Assembly: GCF_964656455.1 (NCBI RefSeq)
Contig: NC_135714.1
Coordinates: 164,750,243 to 164,814,242 of the forward strand
Direction of reading: 5' to 3'
Source: Halichoerus grypus
Lineage: Eukaryota > Chordata > Mammalia > Carnivora > Phocidae
DNA length: 64,000 nt
The first letter of the stretch is position 1, and every line of letters starts with the position of its first letter. Below, one piece after another: positions 49,901 to 62,623 of this stretch. The position numbers and the translations under genes are program-made. The notes beneath the pieces were generated by a model, which had not been told where the DNA came from, did no database searches, and saw only the letters and a list, made by a program, of their open reading frames with translations.

Positions 49901-52273
49901 AGGCTCACTCACAAAAAGCTTTGGACTCCCTTGCAGGGCTCTCATGCACGCACACAACATAATGCTTCCACCTTCAAGAGCGGCTCTTTTAGCTGAAGCA
50001 TGGATTCTCCAGTGAGTTTTTCCTTCGAGTTAGGCGGTTTTCATGAAGCCTGCACACACACCCGGGGCAACGGTACTAGCCCCATAACCATGGTGTGAGT
50101 TGAGAGCTGCCTTCTCTCCGGGCTGTCTCTCCCTCGATTTTAGGAAACGGAACCCGTCCCCAGGCTCTCACCCACCGTACACCCTAAACTGCTTCCTCCC
50201 ACACAGAGGTCGTCGGTAGCTAAAGCACGGTTTCTCTTCAGTGTTGTTTCTCCGAGTTAGAACGCTTGCTATTAATGTCCACAATAGCCAAACTGTGGAA
50301 AGAGCCAAGATGTCCACCAACAGATGAATGGATAAAGAAGAGGGGGTATATATATATATATATATACAATGGAATATTATGCAGCCATCAAAAGGAATGA
50401 GATCTTGCCATCTGCAACGACGTGGATGGAACTGGAGGGTATCATGCTGAGCGAAATAAGTCAAACAGAGAAAGACATGTATCATATGACCTCACTGATA
50501 TGAGGAATTCTTAATCTCAGGAAACAAACTGAGGGTTGCTGGAGTGGGGGCTGGGGTGGGAGGGATGGGGTCACTGGGTGTTGGACACTGGGGAGGGTAT
50601 GTGTTCTGGTAAGCGCTGTGAATTGTGCAAGACTGTTGAATCTCAGATCTGTACCTCTGAAACAAATAATGCAATATATGTTAAGAAAGAAAAAAAGAAG
50701 AAGAAGAATGTAGCAGGAGGGGAAGAATGAAGGGGGGAAAATCGGAGGGGGAAAAGAACCATGAGAGACGATGGACTCTGAAAAACAAACTGAGGGTTCT
50801 AGAGGGGAGGGGGGTGGGAGGATGGGTTAGCCTGGTGATGGGTATTGAGCAGGGCACGATCTGCATGGAGCACTGGGTGATATGCACAAACAATGAATCA
50901 TGGAACACTATATCTAAAACTAATGATGTAATGTATGGGGATTAACATAACAATAAAAACATTTAATAATAATAATAATAAAGAACGCTTGCTATTAGAC
51001 TTCCATGCAAAAGTGGGGCCGCAGTGCTAGCTTCATGAAACAAGTGGGGAGTCGTGTTCTGTCTTCTGCCGGGGCCTGAGTCCCACACGGAAAATGGGTC
51101 TGGACTCCCTTGCAGTGCTCTCACGCACGCCCACGACAAAATGCTGCCACCCTCAGGAGCAGCTGTTTTACCTGCAGCACAGGCTCTCAACCGAGTTTTT
51201 CCTTCGAGTTAGGTGGCTGTGTTTAAGCCTGCACACACACCCTGGGCAATGGTACTAGCCCCATAACCATGATGTGATTTGAGAGCTGCCTTCTGTACCG
51301 GCCTGTCTCTCCCCGATATTACGATATTGAAACCGTCCCAGGGCTCTCAGCCACAGTACACCCTAAACTGCTTCGCCCACACAGAGGTCGACGGTAGCTA
51401 AAGCACGGCTTCTCTCCAGTGTTGTTTCTTCGAGTTAGAACGCTAGCTATTAGACTTCCATGCAAAAGTGGGGCTGCCGTGCTAGCGTGATGAAACACAT
51501 GGGGAGTCGTGTTCTGCCTTTCGCTGGGGCCTGAGTCTCACTCGCAAAAAGCTTTGGACTCCCTTGCAGTGCTCTCACGCACGCACACAACAAAATGCTT
51601 GCACCCTCAGGAGCAGCTCTTTTACCTGCAGCACAGGCTCTCTACCGAGTTTTTCCTTCGAGTTAGGTGGCTGTGTTTAAGCCTGCACACACCCACGGGG
51701 CAACGGAACTAGCCCCATAACCATGTAGTGAGTTCAGATCTGCCTTATGTGCCAGCCTGTCTCTCCCCCGATATGATGAAATGGAAACCGTCCCCAGGCT
51801 CTCAGCCACAGTACACCCTAAACTGCTTCGCCCACAGAGAGGTCGACGGTAGCTAAAGCACGGTTTCTCTACAGTGTTGTTTCTCCGAGTTAGAAAGCTA
51901 GCTGTTAGACTTCCATGCAAAAGTGGGGCCGCAGTCCTAGCTTCATGGAGCAAGTGGGGAGTCGTGTTCTGGCTTCTTCTGGGGCCTGGGTCTCACAAGG
52001 AAAATGCTTTTGGACTCACTTGCAGTGCGCTCACGCATGCACACAGCAAAATGCGTCCACCCTGAGGCATGGCTCTTTTAGCCGAAGCAGGAATTCCCTA
52101 CAGAGTTGTTCCTTTGAGTTAGGTGGTTGGCTTTAGGCCTGCAGGCACCCCCGGGGCAAGGGCACTAGCCTCATCAACCAGAGGTGACTTGAGAGCTGCC
52201 TTCCGCACCGGCCTGTTTCTCACTCCATTTCACGTCTGGGACCCTTTCCCCGGTCTCTCGTACACGAGCAGGG
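46934..52273 (+). repeat. Unit 12, long (L) form, 5340 bp, with L1
   Basis: Half A is 46934-49439 and half B 49440-52273, with L1 at 50275-50981. It shares with unit 14 the changes CCAGTGAG near 50010 and TCTCTCCAGTG near 51412, which the other long units lack. With unit 13 it forms the first copy of a 7845-bp L+S duplication. Confidence 0.95.
50275..50981 (+). mobile_element. 5'-truncated LINE-1 in unit 12
   Basis: Same insertion, 707 bp, with target-site duplications at 50259-50274 and 50982-50997 and (TA)10 at 50347-50366. The ORF2 remnant (50275-50503) is frame-shifted. The TA length matches the unit 14 copy. Confidence 0.95.
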
Positions 52274-54778
52274 TCAAATTCCTCCTGCTTCAGGAACGGC
52301 AATGTTAACTCAAGCGCAGTCACTCGAGAGGATTGATTCTTGGTGTTAGTAGCCTGGGAACTAGGCATCCAGGCACACAGGGTACAGCAGTGCTAATCTC
52401 CTCAAACAAGAGGTGAGTCGACAGCAGCCTTCCTTCCAGGCCTGCTTCTCACTCCGAGTTACGTTTAGGTTCCATTTCTCATGCTTTCACAAAAACACAC
52501 AACAGATGAAGTGCACGCTCAGGAAGGGCGATCTTTGCTGAGGCACGGGTTCTCTACAGTTTTGTTCCTTTGCGTTGCGTGGATGGCACTGAGGACTCCA
52601 CGCACACACGGGAGAGCCGATCTAGTTTCCCGAAACAAGAGTTGAGTCCATAGGGGCCTTCTGCCCATGCTTATTTCTCCCTCCGAATTCGGCTGGGACT
52701 CCTTCCCCAGGTTTGCACTCAAGCAGACTTGAAAATGCTGCCACCCTGTGGAGAGGCGAACGAGCTGAAGCTGGGCTTCTTGAGCGGCTTCTTTCTGCCA
52801 AATCAGTGTGGAGCCCTTAGCATTCCTATGCACACATGGAGCCGAAGTGTTAGCTTCAGGTAACAAGAGCTGAGTCGAGAGGAGCCTTCTGGCCCGGACT
52901 CCTTCTCCCTCGGTTTCACGTAAGGAACCCGTTCCTCAGGCTCTCACCCACGGTAGCCTGGAAAGTGCTTCCTCCCTCAGAGAGGTGGATGGTAGCTAAA
53001 GCACGGTTTCTCTACCGTGTTGTTTCTTCCAGGGAGAACGCTAGCGATTAGATTTCCATGCAAAAGTAGGGCCGCAGTGCTAGCTAAATGAAACACACGG
53101 GGAGTCGTCTTCTGCCTTTTGCTGGGGCCTGAGTCTCACTCGCAGAAACTTTGGACTCCCTTGCAGTCCTCTCATGCACGCACACAACCAAATGCTTCCA
53201 CCCTCAGGAGCGGCTGTTTGAGCTGAAGCACGGATTCTCTACCGTGTTTTTCCTTTGAGTTAGGTGGCTGTCTTTCAGCCTGCACACACACCCAGGGCAA
53301 CGGTACTAGCCCCATAACCATGATGTGAGTTGAGAGCTGCCTTCTGTACCGGCCTGTCTCTCCCCCGATTTTACAAAATGGAAAATGTCCCCAGGCTCTC
53401 AGCCACAGTACACCCTAAACTGCTTCGCCCACAGAGAGGTCGACGGTAGCTAAAGCACGGTTTCTCTACTGTGTAGTTTCTTCGAGTTAGAACGCTAGCT
53501 CTTAGACTTCCATGCAAATGTGGGGCTGCCGTGCTAGCTTGGTAAAACACATGGGGAGTCGTGTTCTGCCTTTCGCTGGGGCCTGAGTCTCACTCGCAAA
53601 ATGCTTTGGACTCCCTTGCAGTGCTCTCACGCACGCACACAACAAAAGGCTTCCACCCTTAGGAGCAGCTGTTTTACCTGCAGCTCGGATTCCCTACCGA
53701 GTTTTTCCTTCGAGTTAAGTGGCTGTCTTTAAGCCTGCACACACCCACGGGGCAACGGAACTAGCCCCTTAAGCATGTAGTGAGTTGAGAGCTGCCTTCT
53801 GTACCGGACTGTCTCTCCCCCTATATTCCGAAATGGAAACCGTCCCCAGGCTGCCAGCCACAGTACACCCTAAACTGCTTCGCCCACACAGAGGTCGACG
53901 GTAGCTAAAGCACGGCTTCTCTACAGTGTTGTTTCTTCGACTTAGAACGCTAGCTATTAGACTTCCCTGAAAAGTGGCGCTGCCGTGCTAGCGTGATGAA
54001 ACACATGGGGAGTGGTGTTCTGCCTTTCGCTGGGGCCTGAGTCTCACTCGCAGAAAGCTTTGGACTCCCTTGCAGTGCTCTCACGCACGCACACAACAAA
54101 ATGCTTCCACCCTCAGGAGCAGCTGTTTTACCTGCAGCACAGGCTCTCTACCGAGTTTTTCCTTCGAGTTAGGTGGCTGTGTTTAAGCCTGCACACACCC
54201 ACGGGGCAACGGAACTAGCCCCATAACCATGTAGTGAGTTCAGATCTGCCTATGTGCCAGTCTGTCTCTCCCCCGATATGATGAAATGGAAACCGTCCCC
54301 AGGCTCTCAGCCACAGTACACCCTAAACTGCTTCGCCCACAGAGAGGTCGACGGTAGCTAAAGCACGGTTTCTCTACAGTGTTGTTTCTCCGAGTTAGAA
54401 AGCTAGCTGTTAGACTTCCATGCAAAAGTGGGGCCGCAGTCCTAGCTTCATGGAGCAAGTGGGGAGTCGTGTTCTGGCTTCTTCCGGGGCCTGGGTCTCA
54501 CAAGGAAAATGCTTTTGGACTCACTTGCAGTGCGCTCACGCATGCACACAGCAAAATGCGTCCACCCTGAGGCATGGCTCTTTTAGCCGAAGCAGGAATT
54601 CCCTACAGAGTTGTTCCTTTGAGTTAGGTGGTTGGCTTTAGGCCTGCAGGCACCCCCGGGGCAAGGGCACTAGCCTCATCAACCAGAGGTGACTTGAGAG
54701 CTGCCTTCCGCACCGGCCTGTTTCTCACTCCATTTCACGTCTGGGACCCTTTCCCCGGTCTCTCGTACACGAGCAGGG
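52274..54778 (+). repeat. Unit 13, short (S) form, 2505 bp, no L1
   Basis: A/B hybrid with the common S junction. One base is missing near 54250 (CTGCCTATGTG for CTGCCTTATGTG), shared only with unit 15, and GCTAGCGTGATG near 53989 is also shared with it. It has GTGTAG with GTTAGAAC near 53472-53489. Confidence 0.95.
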
Positions 54779-57700
54779 TCAAATTCCTCCTGCTTCAGGA
54801 ACGGCAATGTTAACTCAAGCGCAGTCACTCGAGAGGATTGATTCTTGGTGTTAGTAGCCTGGGAACTAGGCATCCAGGCACACAGGGTACAGCAGTGCTA
54901 ATCTCCTCAAACAAGAGGTGAGTCGACAGCAGCCTTCCTTCCAGGCCTGCTTCTCACTCCGAGTTACGTTTAGGTTCCATTTCTCATGCTTTCACAAAAA
55001 CACACAACAGATGAAGTGCACGCTCAGGAAGGGCGATCTTTGCTGAGGCACGGGTTCTCTACAGTTTTGTTCCTTTGCGTTGCGTGGATGGCACTGAGGA
55101 CTCCACGCACACACGGGAGAGCCGATCTAGTTTCCCGAAACAAGAGTTGAGTCCATAGGGGCCTTCTGCCCATGCTTATTTCTCCCTCCGAATTCGGCTG
55201 GGACTCCTTCCCCAGGTTTGCACTCAAGCAGACTTGAAAATGCTGCCACCCTGTGGAGAGGCGAACGAGCTGAAGCTGGGCTTCTTGAGCGGCTTCTTTC
55301 TGCCAAATCAGTGTGGAGCCCTTAGCATTCCTATGCACACATGGAGCCGAAGTGTTAGCTTCAGGTAACAAGAGCTGAGTCGAGAGGAGCCTTCTGGCCC
55401 GGACTCCTTCTCCCTCGGTTTCACGTAAGGAACCCGTTCCTCAGGCTCTCACCCACGGTAGCCTGGAAAGTGCTTCCTCCCTCAGAGAGGTGGATGGTAG
55501 CTAAAGCACGGTTTCTCTACCGTGTTGTTTCTTCCAGGGAGAACGCTAGCGATTAGATTTCCATGCAAAAGTAGGGCCGCAGTGCTAGCTAAATGAAACA
55601 CACGGGGAGTCGTCTTCTGCCTTTTGCTGGGGCCTGAGTCTCACTCGCAGAAACTTTGGACTCCCTTGCAGTCCTCTCATGCACGCACACAACCAAATGC
55701 TTCCACCCTCAGGAGCGGCTGTTTGAGCTGAAGCACGGATTCTCTACCGTGTTTTTCCTTTGAGTTAGGTGGCTGTCTTTCAGCCTGCACACACACCCAG
55801 GGCAACGGTACTAGCCCCATAACCATGATGTGAGTTGAGAGCTGCCTTCTGTACCGGCCTGTCTCTCCCCCGATTTTACAAAATGGAAAATGTCCCCAGG
55901 CTCTCAGCCACAGTACACCCTAAACTGCTTCGCCCACAGAGAGGTCGACGGTAGCTAAAGCACGGTTTCTCTACTGTGTCGTTTCTTCGAGTTAGAACGC
56001 TAGCTCTTAGACTTCCATGCAAATGTGGGGCTGCCGTGCTAGCTTGGTAAAACACATGGGGAGTCGTGTTCTGCCTTTCGCTGGGGCCTGAGTCTCACTC
56101 GCAAAATGCTTTGGACTCCCTTGCAGTGCTCTCACGCACGCACACAACAAAAGGCTTCCACCCTTAGGAGCAGCTGTTTTACCTGCAGCTCGGATTCCCT
56201 ACCGAGTTTTTCCTTCGAGTTAAGTGGCTGTCTTTAAGCCTGCACACACCCACGGGGCAACGGAACTAGCCCCTTAAGCATGTAGTGAGTTGAGAGCTGC
56301 CTTCTGTACCGGACTGTCTCTCCCCCTATATTCCGAAATGGAAACCGTCCCCAGGCTGCCAGCCACAGTACACCCTAAACTGCTTCGCCCACACAGAGGT
56401 CGACGGTAGCTAAAGCACGGCTTCTCTACAGTGTTGTTTCTTCGACTTAGAACGCTAGCTATTAGACTTCCCTGAAAAGTGGCGCTGCCGTGCTAGCTTG
56501 ATGAAACACATGGGGAGTGGTGTTCTGCCTTTCGCTGGGGCCTGAGTCTCACTCGCAGAAAGCTTTGGACTCCCTTGCAGTGCTCTCACGCACGCACACA
56601 ACAAAATGCTTCCACCCTCAGGAGCAGCTGTTTTACCTGCAGCACAGGCTCTCTACCGAGTTTTTCCTTCGAGTTAGGTGGCTGTGTTTAAGCCTGCACA
56701 CACACCCTGGGCAACGGTAGTAGCCCCATAACCATGATGTGAGTTGAGAGCTGCCTTCTGTGCCGGCCTGTCCCTCCACCGATATTATGGTATTGAAACC
56801 GTCCCAGGGCTCCCAACCTCGGTACACCCTAAACTGCTTCGCCCTCAGAGAGGTCGACGGTAGCTAAAGCACGGTTTCTCTACAGTGTTGTTTCTTCGAC
56901 TTAGAAAGCTAACTATCAGACTTCCATGCAAAAGTGGGGCCGCAGTATTAGATTCATGGAGCAAGTGGGGAGTCGTGTTCTGGCTTCTTCTGGGGCCTGG
57001 GTCTCACAAGGAAAATGCTTTTGGACTCACTTGCTGTGCACTCCCGCATGCACACCACACAATGCGTCCACCCTGAGGCATGGCTCTTTTAGCCGAAGCA
57101 GGAATTCTCTACAGAGTTGTTCCTTTGAGTTAGGCGGTTGGCTTATGGCCTGCAGGAACACACGGGGCAAGGGTACTGGCCTCATAAACAAGAGGTGAGT
57201 TGAGAGCTGCCTTCCGCACCGGCCTGTTTCTCACTCCATTTCACGTCTGGGACCCTTTCCCCGGTCTCTCATACACGAACACTATACAACTCCTGCGGCT
57301 TCAGGAACTGCAATGTTAGCTAAAGCGCAGTAAAGCTACAGCATTGATTCTTGGTGTTAGTAGTCTGGTAGGCGAATGAGCTGGACCTGGGATTCTTGAC
57401 AGGCTTGTTTCTTCCCAGTCAGTGTCGAGCACATAGCATTCCAAGCACACATGGAGCAGTAGTGTTAGCTTCAGGTAGCAAGAGCTGAGTCCAGAGGTGC
57501 CTTCTGCCCGGACCTATTTCTCCCTTGGTTTCACGTATGGAACCCGTTCCCCAGGCTCTCAGCCACGGTACTCCGTGTAATACTTCCTCCATCTAGAGGT
57601 CGACGGTAGCTAAAGCAGGGTTTCTCTACAGTGTTGTTTCTTCGAGTTAGAACACTAGCTGTTAGACTTCCATGCAAAAGTGGGGCTGCCGTGCTAGCGT

Positions 57701-60118
57701 GATGAAACACATGGGGAGTCGTGTTCTGCCTTCTGCTGGGGCCTGAGGCTCACTCACAAAAAGCTTTGGACTCCCTTGCAGGGCTCTCATGCACGCACAC
57801 AACATAATGCTTCCACCTTCAAGAGCGGCTCTTTTAGCTGAAGCATGGATTCTCCAGTGAGTTTTTCCTTCGAGTTAGGCGGTTTTCATGAAGCCTGCAC
57901 ACACACCCGGGGCAACGGTACTAGCCCCATAACCATGGTGTGAGTTGAGAGCTGCCTTCTCTCCGGGCTGTCTCTCCCTCGATTTTAGGAAACGGAACCC
58001 GTCCCCAGGCTCTCACCCACCGTACACCCTAAACTGCTTCCTCCCACACAGAGGTCGTCGGTAGCTAAAGCACGGTTTCTCTTCAGTGTTGTTTCTCCGA
58101 GTTAGAACGCTTGCTATTAATGTCCACAATAGCCAAACTGTGGAAAGAGCCAAGATGTCCACCAACAGATGAATGGATAAAGAAGAGGGGGTATATATAT
58201 ATATATATATACAATGGAATATTATGCAGCCATCAAAAGGAATGAGATCTTGCCATCTGCAACGACGTGGATGGAACTGGAGGGTATCATGCTGAGCGAA
58301 ATAAGTCAAACAGAGAAAGACATGTATCATATGACCTCACTGATATGAGGAATTCTTAATCTCAGGAAACAAACTGAGGGTTGCTGGAGTGGGGGCTGGG
58401 GTGGGAGGGATGGGGTCACTGGGTGTTGGACACTGGGGAGGGTATGTGTTCTGGTAAGCGCTGTGAATTGTGCAAGACTGTTGAATCTCAGATCTGTACC
58501 TCTGAAACAAATAATGCAATATATGTTAAGAAAGAAAAAAAGAAGAAGAAGAATGTAGCAGGAGGGGAAGAATGAAGGGGGGAAAATCGGAGGGGGAAAA
58601 GAACCATGAGAGACGATGGACTCTGAAAAACAAACTGAGGGTTCTAGAGGGGAGGGGGGTGGGAGGATGGGTTAGCCTGGTGATGGGTATTGAGCAGGGC
58701 ACGATCTGCATGGAGCACTGGGTGATATGCACAAACAATGAATCATGGAACACTATATCTAAAACTAATGATGTAATGTATGGGGATTAACATAACAATA
58801 AAAACATTTAATAATAATAATAATAAAGAACGCTTGCTATTAGACTTCCATGCAAAAGTGGGGCCGCAGTGCTAGCTTCATGAAACAAGTGGGGAGTCGT
58901 GTTCTGTCTTCTGCCGGGGCCTGAGTCCCACACGGAAAATGGGTCTGGACTCCCTTGCAGTGCTCTCACGCACGCCCACGACAAAATGCTGCCACCCTCA
59001 GGAGCAGCTGTTTTACCTGCAGCACAGGCTCTCAACCGAGTTTTTCCTTCGAGTTAGGTGGCTGTGTTTAAGCCTGCACACACACCCTGGGCAATGGTAC
59101 TAGCCCCATAACCATGATGTGATTTGAGAGCTGCCTTCTGTACCGGCCTGTCTCTCCCCGATATTACGATATTGAAACCGTCCCAGGGCTCTCAGCCACA
59201 GTACACCCTAAACTGCTTCGCCCACACAGAGGTCGACGGTAGCTAAAGCACGGCTTCTCTCCAGTGTTGTTTCTTCGAGTTAGAACGCTAGCTATTAGAC
59301 TTCCATGCAAAAGTGGGGCTGCCGTGCTAGCGTGATGAAACACATGGGGAGTCGTGTTCTGCCTTTCGCTGGGGCCTGAGTCTCACTCGCAAAAAGCTTT
59401 GGACTCCCTTGCAGTGCTCTCACGCACGCACACAACAAAATGCTTGCACCCTCAGGAGCAGCTCTTTTACCTGCAGCACAGGCTCTCTACCGAGTTTTTC
59501 CTTCGAGTTAGGTGGCTGTGTTTAAGCCTGCACACACCCACGGGGCAACGGAACTAGCCCCATAACCATGTAGTGAGTTCAGATCTGCCTTATGTGCCAG
59601 CCTGTCTCTCCCCCGATATGATGAAATGGAAACCGTCCCCAGGCTCTCAGCCACAGTACACCCTAAACTGCTTCGCCCACAGAGAGGTCGACGGTAGCTA
59701 AAGCACGGTTTCTCTACAGTGTTGTTTCTCCGAGTTAGAAAGCTAGCTGTTAGACTTCCATGCAAAAGTGGGGCCGCAGTCCTAGCTTCATGGAGCAAGT
59801 GGGGAGTCGTGTTCTGGCTTCTTCCGGGGCCTGGGTCTCACAAGGAAAATGCTTTTGGACTCACTTGCAGTGCGCTCACGCATGCACACAGCAAAATGCG
59901 TCCACCCTGAGGCATGGCTCTTTTAGCCGAAGCAGGAATTCCCTACAGAGTTGTTCCTTTGAGTTAGGTGGTTGGCTTTAGGCCTGCAGGCACCCCCGGG
60001 GCAAGGGCACTAGCCTCATCAACCAGAGGTGACTTGAGAGCTGCCTTCCGCACCGGCCTGTTTCTCACTCCATTTCACGTCTGGGACCCTTTCCCCGGTC
60101 TCTCGTACACGAGCAGGG
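54779..60118 (+). repeat. Unit 14, long (L) form, 5340 bp, with L1
   Basis: Half A is 54779-57284 and half B 57285-60118, with L1 at 58120-58826. It is the sister of unit 12 by the shared changes at 57857 (CCAGTGAG) and 59260 (TCTCTCCAGTG). It differs from unit 12 near 59823 (TTCCGGGGCC, where unit 12 has TTCTGGGGCC). Confidence 0.95.
58120..58826 (+). mobile_element. 5'-truncated LINE-1 in unit 14
   Basis: Same insertion, 707 bp, with target-site duplications at 58104-58119 and 58827-58842 and (TA)10 at 58192-58211. The ORF2 remnant (58120-58348) is frame-shifted. Confidence 0.95.
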
Positions 60119-62623
60119 TCAAATTCCTCCTGCTTCAGGAACGGCAATGTTAACTCAAGCGCAGTCACTCGAGAGGATTGATTCTTGGTGTTAGTAGCCT
60201 GGGAACTAGGCATCCAGGCACACAGGGTACAGCAGTGCTAATCTCCTCAAACAAGAGGTGAGTCGACAGCAGCCTTCCTTCCAGGCCTGCTTCTCACTCC
60301 GAGTTACGTTTAGGTTCCATTTCTCATGCTTTCACAAAAACACACAACAGATGAAGTGCACGCTCAGGAAGGGCGATCTTTGCTGAGGCACGGGTTCTCT
60401 ACAGTTTTGTTCCTTTGCGTTGCGTGGATGGCACTGAGGACTCCACGCACACACGGGAGAGCCGATCTAGTTTCCCGAAACAAGAGTTGAGTCCATAGGG
60501 GCCTTCTGCCCATGCTTATTTCTCCCTCCGAATTCGGCTGGGACTCCTTCCCCAGGTTTGCACTCAAGCAGACTTGAAAATGCTGCCACCCTGTGGAGAG
60601 GCGAACGAGCTGAAGCTGGGCTTCTTGAGCGGCTTCTTTCTGCCAAATCAGTGTGGAGCCCTTAGCATTCCTATGCACACATGGAGCCGAAGTGTTAGCT
60701 TCAGGTAACAAGAGCTGAGTCGAGAGGAGCCTTCTGGCCCGGACTCCTTCTCCCTCGGTTTCACGTAAGGAACCCGTTCCTCAGGCTCTCACCCACGGTA
60801 GCCTGGAAAGTGCTTCCTCCCTCAGAGAGGTGGATGGTAGCTAAAGCACGGTTTCTCTACCGTGTTGTTTCTTCCAGGGAGAACGCTAGCGATTAGATTT
60901 CCATGCAAAAGTAGGGCCGCAGTGCTAGCTAAATGAAACACACGGGGAGTCGTCTTCTGCCTTTTGCTGGGGCCTGAGTCTCACTCGCAGAAACTTTGGA
61001 CTCCCTTGCAGTCCTCTCATGCACGCACACAACCAAATGCTTCCACCCTCAGGAGCGGCTGTTTGAGCTGAAGCACGGATTCTCTACCGTGTTTTTCCTT
61101 TGAGTTAGGTGGCTGTCTTTCAGCCTGCACACACACCCAGGGCAACGGTACTAGCCCCATAACCATGATGTGAGTTGAGAGCTGCCTTCTGTACCGGCCT
61201 GTCTCTCCCCCGATTTTACAAAATGGAAAATGTCCCCAGGCTCTCAGCCACAGTACACCCTAAACTGCTTCGCCCACAGAGAGGTCGACGGTAGCTAAAG
61301 CACGGTTTCTCTACTGTGTCGTTTCTTCGAGTTCGAACGCTAGCTCTTAGACTTCCATGCAAATGTGGGGCTGCCGTGCTAGCTTGGTAAAACACATGGG
61401 GAGTCGTGTTCTGCCTTTCGCTGGGGCCTGAGTCTCACTCGCAAAATGCTTTGGACTCCCTTGCAGTGCTCTCACGCACGCACACAACAAAAGGCTTCCA
61501 CCCTTAGGAGCAGCTGTTTTACCTGCAGCTCGGATTCCCTACCGAGTTTTTCCTTCGAGTTAAGTGGCTGTCTTTAAGCCTGCACACACCCACGGGGCAA
61601 CGGAACTAGCCCCTTAAGCATGTAGTGAGTTGAGAGCTGCCTTCTGTACCGGACTGTCTCTCCCCCTATATTCCGAAATGGAAACCGTCCCCAGGCTGCC
61701 AGCCACAGTACACCCTAAACTGCTTCGCCCACACAGAGGTCGACGGTAGCTAAAGCACGGCTTCTCTACAGTGTTGTTTCTTCGACTTAGAACGCTAGCT
61801 ATTAGACTTCCCTGAAAAGTGGCGCTGCCGTGCTAGCGTGATGAAACACATGGGGAGTGGTGTTCTGCCTTTCGCTGGGGCCTGAGTCTCACTCGCAGAA
61901 AGCTTTGGACTCCCTTGCAGTGCTCTCACGCACGCACACAACAAAATGCTTCCACCCTCAGGAGCAGCTGTTTTACCTGCAGCACAGGCTCTCTACCGAG
62001 TTTTTCCTTCGAGTTAGGTGGCTGTGTTTAAGCCTGCACACACCCACGGGGCAACGGAACTAGCCCCATAACCATGTAGTGAGTTCAGATCTGCCTATGT
62101 GCCAGTCTGTCTCTCCCCCGATATGATGAAATGGAAACCGTCCCCAGGCTCTCAGCCACAGTACACCCTAAACTGCTTCGCCCACAGAGAGGTCGACGGT
62201 AGCTAAAGCACGGTTTCTCTACAGTGTTGTTTCTCCGAGTTAGAAAGCTAGCTGTTAGACTTCCATGCAAAAGTGGGGCCGCAGTCCTAGCTTCATGGAG
62301 CAAGTGGGGAGTCGTGTTCTGGCTTCTTCCGGGGCCTGGGTCTCACAAGGAAAATGCTTTTGGACTCACTTGCAGTGCGCTCACGCATGCACACAGCAAA
62401 ATGCGTCCACCCTGAGGCATGGCTCTTTTAGCCGAAGCAGGAATTCCCTACAGAGTTGTTCCTTTGAGTTAGGTGGTTGGCTTTAGGCCTGCAGGCACCC
62501 CCGGGGCAAGGGCACTAGCCTCATCAACCAGAGGTGACTTGAGAGCTGCCTTCCGCACCGGCCTGTTTCTCACTCCATTTCACGTCTGGGACCCTTTCCC
62601 CGGTCTCTCGTACACGAGCAGGG
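60119..62623 (+). repeat. Unit 15, short (S) form, 2505 bp, no L1
   Basis: A/B hybrid and sister of unit 13, sharing the one-base deletion near 62095 and GCTAGCGTGATG near 61834. At the site pair near 61317-61334 it has GTGTCG with GTTCGAAC, a combination not seen in any other unit here. Confidence 0.95.
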
